The notes under the pieces: model-generated
Told to the model about the DNA's origin: nothing
Databases searched by the model: none
What the model saw: only the letters and a program-made list of their open reading frames with translations
Source: JADHUC01 sp964623055
Lineage (GTDB): Bacteria > Planctomycetota > Planctomycetia > Pirellulales > Pirellulaceae
Length of the DNA: 64,000 bases
Assembly (NCBI GenBank): GCA_964623055.1
Contig: CAZURK010000017.1
Coordinates: 31,020-95,019 of the forward strand
Direction: 5' to 3'
Made by a program: the position numbers and the translations under genes
Part shown: positions 60,392 to 64,000 of the stretch, piece after piece
How positions within the stretch are numbered: the first letter of the stretch is position 1
How the letters are laid out: each line of letters starts with the position of its first letter

Positions 60392-62317
60392 ATGACTGGC
60401 TCATGGCTGACCGAATCGGAAGTGTGGACCGGCGTGGGCTGGACCATGGCGCACTATCTGTGGGTCGGCGCGCTGCTGGGATTGGCCGCTCTCGCGTCTC
60501 GGTGGTGCATCAAATCGGCCAGACCGAACGTTCGGTATGTCGTCGCGCTGGGCTGGTTGTTGGTGTTGGCGGTTGCACCGCTACTGGTTGGGATGCGAGT
60601 TCACAACGCGCTTCTATCGTCCGACGTTCCAGCGCTTTCTAAGATGAATGAAGAGTTGGAGGCGGACTTGGTATCTGCCTCGGAGATCCCTGCGAGTGTC
60701 TCCTCGCGTGACGTGCCAATTGAGGAATTGCCTGGCGTGGGTCTGCCAGAGGCCACTTGGCGATGGGATGCGATCGTCGGCGTCTTGCCTTGGGTTTGGA
60801 TCGTTGGCTCGATGCTCACATTTGCCTGGATGCTGACCGGCGTGGCAGGTGCGGAACGACTACGAAGGCTTTCTGCTCCTCCTGTCGATCATCGCGTCCA
60901 AGATCTCTGCCGCCGCCTGGCCGGTTGCCTGAAGGTCCGCTTCAGTGTGTCGGTGGCCTTTTGCGAGCGGATCAGTTCGCCGGTGCTGGTGGGCATCGTG
61001 CGCCCGGTGATCCTGCTGCCACCGGGGCTTGTATTGGGCTTGGGGCCAGAGCAGGTGGAGATGTTGCTCTTGCATGAGTTGGCGCACGTGCGCCGCTGGG
61101 ACAACCTGGTCAACCTGTTGCAGCGAACCGTCGAATCGCTGTTGTTCTTTCATCCCGCGGTTTGGCTCGTCTCCCGGTGGGTCCGCCAGGAGCGGGAACA
61201 CTGCTGCGACGACTTGGTGCTCCGGCGCACAGCCGACCGCCCCGCGTACGCAGAGACGTTGCTTGTGGTCGCCCACAGCATTCACCAATCAGGAGCCGAT
61301 GGCCTGTCGCCTGTGACGGCGGGCGGAATTGCCTCTTGCCCGGCTTCGGGTCATCTCCGATCACGGATCGGACGCATCCTGGGACATAAGGAGGAGACCA
61401 TGCAGGTATCACGAAAACTTGCCCTTACGGTGCCGATTGCTTTACTGACGGCTGTCGCCGTGTGGGGTTCGTTGGGGCATGCGCGTGGCGGAGCAGAACC
61501 GCCACAATCGGTGAGTCTCGGGAACGAGTCAACAGGTGCCAGAACCACGGAATCGCCTCCGTCGGCAAGGGAGCCCAAGCGGTCGGACGTCGGCGTGACC
61601 GGAAGGGCCACAAGCATCGTTCGTGCAAACGAACAAGGGAAGGTGCAGCGCGAAGCCGCCGACCCGAAGGCCGGTGATAAGGCAGCCGTGGAAGCCCTGC
61701 GTCGGCAAGTGGCGGGTCTACGGAACGAGATCCGTTTGGCCCAAAAAGATCGCGACAAGCAGTTCGAGCAAGTAGTCAAACTGACCGATCTGCTGCGCAG
61801 TGTCAATGCGGAACTCCAGAAGTACCGCAATGAGGCAGGACACTTGACGATTTCCAAGCACGAAGAGGTTCACGCCATCGGCGTCCAGGTAACAGGAGCC
61901 TTGGAATGGAAATGGCGTGTCTATCTTCCGGCGAATCGAGAATACCGGCTTCATTTGGCCACCGGGGAGGTCCCGAAGGCGGGCGCTCCTGGTCCCGGCG
62001 AGGCAATCGGCGCGTACACCCCCTTGCATCGGACCGGCGAGTTTCTGATTCTGGCAAACGTGGAGAAGAATCACCGCGGCCGCTGGGTCCTCGCGGTGAG
62101 CACTCCAGACAGGAAGCTCTCAAGCCCGTTTCAGAATGATGCCTGGGTGGAACGAAGCAGCAGGACGGTATCAGAGATCAAGCCGAGCAAGCCCCAATCG
62201 GTTACCCCGGGGCAACCGATGGTGTTGCTGCGATTGCGGGTCGATCAGGAGGGCAAAGCGCCGGAAACGCCGTGTGACGGCCTTATGATCTCGATCCAGG
62301 AGATCAAAGCCGAGTAG
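60392..62317 (+). CDS. M56-family metallopeptidase (BlaR1-like), cassette 2
   Basis: 641 residues. Membrane segments at ~18-40, 46-66 and 127-150; zinc site HELAH at 228-232 (LLLHELAHVRRWDN), then HCCDDLV. A fourth span at ~345-365. The C-terminus has a coiled coil at ~430-480 (VEALRRQVAGLRNEIRLAQK, VKLTDLLRSVNAELQ) and a beta-rich end (WKWRVYLPANREYRLHLATG). No penicillin-sensor domain. It should sense an envelope signal and cut the cassette's BlaI repressor; that is inferred from the family. Confidence 0.85.
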   Translation: MTGSWLTESEVWTGVGWTMAHYLWVGALLGLAALASRWCIKSARPNVRYVVALGWLLVLAVAPLLVGMRVHNALLSSDVPALSKMNEELEADLVSASEIPASVSSRDVPIEELPGVGLPEATWRWDAIVGVLPWVWIVGSMLTFAWMLTGVAGAERLRRLSAPPVDHRVQDLCRRLAGCLKVRFSVSVAFCERISSPVLVGIVRPVILLPPGLVLGLGPEQVEMLLLHELAHVRRWDNLVNLLQRTVESLLFFHPAVWLVSRWVRQEREHCCDDLVLRRTADRPAYAETLLVVAHSIHQSGADGLSPVTAGGIASCPASGHLRSRIGRILGHKEETMQVSRKLALTVPIALLTAVAVWGSLGHARGGAEPPQSVSLGNESTGARTTESPPSAREPKRSDVGVTGRATSIVRANEQGKVQREAADPKAGDKAAVEALRRQVAGLRNEIRLAQKDRDKQFEQVVKLTDLLRSVNAELQKYRNEAGHLTISKHEEVHAIGVQVTGALEWKWRVYLPANREYRLHLATGEVPKAGAPGPGEAIGAYTPLHRTGEFLILANVEKNHRGRWVLAVSTPDRKLSSPFQNDAWVERSSRTVSEIKPSKPQSVTPGQPMVLLRLRVDQEGKAPETPCDGLMISIQEIKAE

Positions 62318-62531
62318 AACCATTGTCGCAATTCTTCAAGTGGCTCAGCTACTATCCGAGACAGCACACCCGCTCGACCGGCATCTCGATCCCATCACTT
62401 TTCTTGGTCCGGTGTGTGAATCGAACCCCCATGTTGGCCGTTTGCGGGACGCCTTCTGAAGAAACGGTGGATTGAGGTGCGCGGCCAGGGGCAGTCCGCT
62501 CGCTGAAGCCGCCTCGTTTCGGGCAGCGCCG

Positions 62532-62590
62532 CATTAAAAAATTAACGAATTCCCCTTGACCCACCCGCTCGAAACATTAAAATATTAACG
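62532..62590 (+). promoter_or_regulatory. BlaI cassette 3 promoter with two TTAA-type operators
   Basis: Two nearly identical 16-mers, CATTAAAAAATTAACG (62532-62547) and CATTAAAATATTAACG (62575-62590), each a TTAA-N4-TTAA dyad, 43 bp apart (about four helical turns). Between them TTGACC (62556-62561) and TAAAAT (62578-62583) have a 16-base spacer; the second operator covers the -10. Confidence 0.7.
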
Positions 62591-62648
62591 CATAAAGAAG
62601 CGACTTTGAGTCTGACTCGGCAGGATCTGCACGCCGTGCGCGCATCTT

Positions 62649-62706
62649 GTGGGGCACGTTTCCAACGTGCCCTTTGGGTCGTCGGCACGTTGGAAACGCG
62701 CCCCAC
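62649..62706. repeat. Palindromic repeat in 5' leader of BlaI cassette 3
   Basis: Arms 62649-62671 and 62684-62706, 23 bp, one mismatch; the left arm begins GTGGGGCACGTTTCC and the right arm ends AAACGCGCCCCAC. It lies between the promoter and the AGGAG of the gene at 62723, so it would be transcribed as a hairpin. Confidence 0.9.
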
Positions 62707-62722
62707 GATAGGAGAAGGCCCC

Positions 62723-63106
62723 GTGACACATTTTGCCAAGCTTAGCCGCCGGGAGCGGCAGATCATGGACATCCTCTACGCCAAAGGAGGAGCCACGGTC
62801 ATGGAAGTCTGCCGGGAACTGCCCAATCCGCCGACCGACATGGCGATACGACGATTGATGCACATTCTGGAAGAAAAAGGACACGTCAAGCGGCGAAAGC
62901 AGGGACGCGAGTACGTCTATTCGCCCAAGCAGTCCAAGAAACGGGCCGGCGCGACGGCGTTCCAGCACGTGTTGGACACCTTTTTTGAAGGGGCCATAGA
63001 TGAAGCGTTGGCATCGCATTTGACCAAGAAGGAATCGAATCTCAGCGACGAGCAGTTGGAACGAATGATTCAGCTCATTGAACAAGCTCGAAAACAGGGG
63101 AGATAA
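62723..63106 (+). CDS. BlaI/MecI-family repressor (cassette 3)
   Basis: 127 residues from GTG 62723 (AGGAG at 62710-62714); the frame is open through the repeat upstream but that part is not protein-like. Winged helix: LSRRERQIMDILYAKGGAT, recognition helix TDMAIRRLMHILEEKGHV, wing KQGREYVYSP. The recognition helix differs from cassettes 1 and 2 at the usual Thr-Val contact positions, in line with its different operator. Five bases before the next gene. Confidence 0.9.
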   Translation: MTHFAKLSRRERQIMDILYAKGGATVMEVCRELPNPPTDMAIRRLMHILEEKGHVKRRKQGREYVYSPKQSKKRAGATAFQHVLDTFFEGAIDEALASHLTKKESNLSDEQLERMIQLIEQARKQGR

Positions 63107-63111
63107 AGGTG

Positions 63112-64000
63112 ATGACTCGCTTGATTGCCTGTCCGTTCCTGCTCTCGTCGGCTTCCTTGCTGTTGCCGGTGATCGTTGATACCGCCGCCAAGGGCCTTGC
63201 GCTGTTGCCTGTGACCGGAACGGGAATCTTAGCGGTACGCGGCGCCTCTGCCTCGTGGCGGCATTTCATATGGGTCTCGGCGATGGCTGGGCTCTTCGTT
63301 TTGCCGATCATGTCGTACGCCCTGCCAAGCTGGCGAGTGCTCCCCTCGTGGTTCGACGATTCGGTTGCGGTCGTGTCTGACGCTTCGGTCGCACGCGCCC
63401 CTGTCGTCGTTGAGACGGAAGCGATCGAACTGACGCAACGTGCAAACGCGCCGCCCGTGTGGCTGGACGCGGAACCATACGTGGATATCGCCCCAGCCAA
63501 AGCTGGATTCACGACGGAAACCAGCGAGGCGACTCAAGGAGACGAGACAATTGGCGTACCTCCATTCGGCGAGAGTATCGCCGTGCTGGTAGCTGCGATC
63601 TGGGTGGCTGGAGGCGCAATCCTCGTGATGCGGCTTGCTGTAAGCGGCTTTGTTCTTTCGTTTGTTGCATCCAAGAGCAAGAGATTGACTTGCGGGAGAG
63701 TCTACGACCAGTTCCAGATGCTCCGCAAGCGACTGGGAATTCGCCGCGACCTGCAAATCCTGCGGAGCGACCGCCGGACAGTACCTATGACGTGGGGCGT
63801 GGTGAAAGCCCGCGTGTTGTTGCCTTCCGATTCGGAATCGTGGGACGACGAACGTTTGCGGGCCGTTTTGCTTCACGAGTTGGCGCATGTCAGGCGTTGC
63901 GATTCTCTCATGCATCTGTTGGTGCAAATCACTTGTGCGTTGCATTGGTTCAATCCGCTGGTTTGGATCGCGGCGTGGCGTATCCGCGTCGAGCGGGAGC
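63112..64000 (+). CDS. M56-family metallopeptidase (BlaR1-like), cassette 3, cut by window end
   Basis: At least 296 residues from ATG 63112 with no stop before the window end. Membrane segments at ~10-30, 50-72 and ~163-185; zinc site HELAH at 255-259 (AVLLHELAHVRRCD), followed by CALHWFNPLVWIAAWRIRVERE. The C-terminal sensor lies outside the window. Third BlaI-M56 pair within 12 kb. Confidence 0.9.
   Translation, partial: MTRLIACPFLLSSASLLLPVIVDTAAKGLALLPVTGTGILAVRGASASWRHFIWVSAMAGLFVLPIMSYALPSWRVLPSWFDDSVAVVSDASVARAPVVVETEAIELTQRANAPPVWLDAEPYVDIAPAKAGFTTETSEATQGDETIGVPPFGESIAVLVAAIWVAGGAILVMRLAVSGFVLSFVASKSKRLTCGRVYDQFQMLRKRLGIRRDLQILRSDRRTVPMTWGVVKARVLLPSDSESWDDERLRAVLLHELAHVRRCDSLMHLLVQITCALHWFNPLVWIAAWRIRVERE

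Noticed and set aside
62405..62440. tRNA T-arm-like sequence on the minus strand (GGGGGTTCGATT)
   Set aside because: The flanking bases cannot form a T stem and no acceptor or anticodon arm is present.
52079..63106. A beta-lactam resistance operon
   Set aside because: No beta-lactamase, PBP2a or penicillin-sensor domain is present, and the BlaI-M56 pairs carry other C-terminal modules.
1..64000. CRISPR array, prophage or complete insertion sequence
   Set aside because: No regularly spaced repeats, transposase, integrase or structural phage genes were seen.

Overview
The window is GC-rich, gene-dense chromosomal DNA that reads as a member of the Planctomycetota, probably Pirellulales-like. 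The assignment is inferred from family content: a DUF1559 protein with an exact H-X9-DG motif, BlaI regulators paired with M56 (BlaR1-like) peptidases, an HzsA-related multiheme protein, two uroporphyrinogen-decarboxylase-like proteins, Gfo/Idh/MocA, SUMF1 and PQQ-propeller exported proteins, PspA with a giant membrane protein, and many intergenic palindromic repeats. No rRNA, CRISPR array, transposase or integrase gene was recognised.

Layout. 0-5 kb: two exported proteins (PhoD-like phosphatase, large PQQ-like propeller). 5-12.9 kb: a catabolic-looking region with a divergent class II aldolase homologue and a degenerate ATPase-like protein on the minus strand, facing a plus-strand operon of URO-D-like protein, oxidoreductase and a very large exported lyase-like protein; it ends in an orphan Tat leader cut off by the next gene. 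12.8-16.3 kb: an NtrC-type sigma-54 activator and its membrane histidine kinase. 16.5-21.3 kb: an envelope operon with PspA/IM30 and a 1271-residue membrane protein. 21.6-24.7 kb: GntR/slipin operon with a palindromic operator, converging on an Lgt-like gene coupled to a lipoprotein. 24.8-31 kb: sialidase-like protein, esterase, a hypothetical exported protein, and a triheme HzsA-related protein.

31.3-38.2 kb is the least conventional stretch: a DUF932 protein and an SF2 helicase of phage/plasmid-like character, then a winged-helix-like protein facing a tightly coupled two-gene unit (unknown 247-residue protein plus a 973-residue protein made of four to five GAF domains and no recognisable output domain). 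This is my best candidate for an undescribed system. 38-49 kb returns to exported carbohydrate-related and redox proteins, a SUMF1-domain protein, a structured-RNA candidate with a terminator, a hidden 37-residue membrane peptide and a second PQQ propeller. 49-52 kb holds small genes, among them a stand-alone WYL domain, an initiator-like tRNA(CAT), and cysQ.

52-64 kb is a regulatory cluster: three separate BlaI-M56 cassettes, each with a different operator layout and a different C-terminal module on the peptidase, wrapped around an ECF sigma-factor operon that ends in a DUF1559 protein. The last M56 gene runs off the window end. At least eight intergenic palindromes occur; one family appears twice, 30 kb apart.
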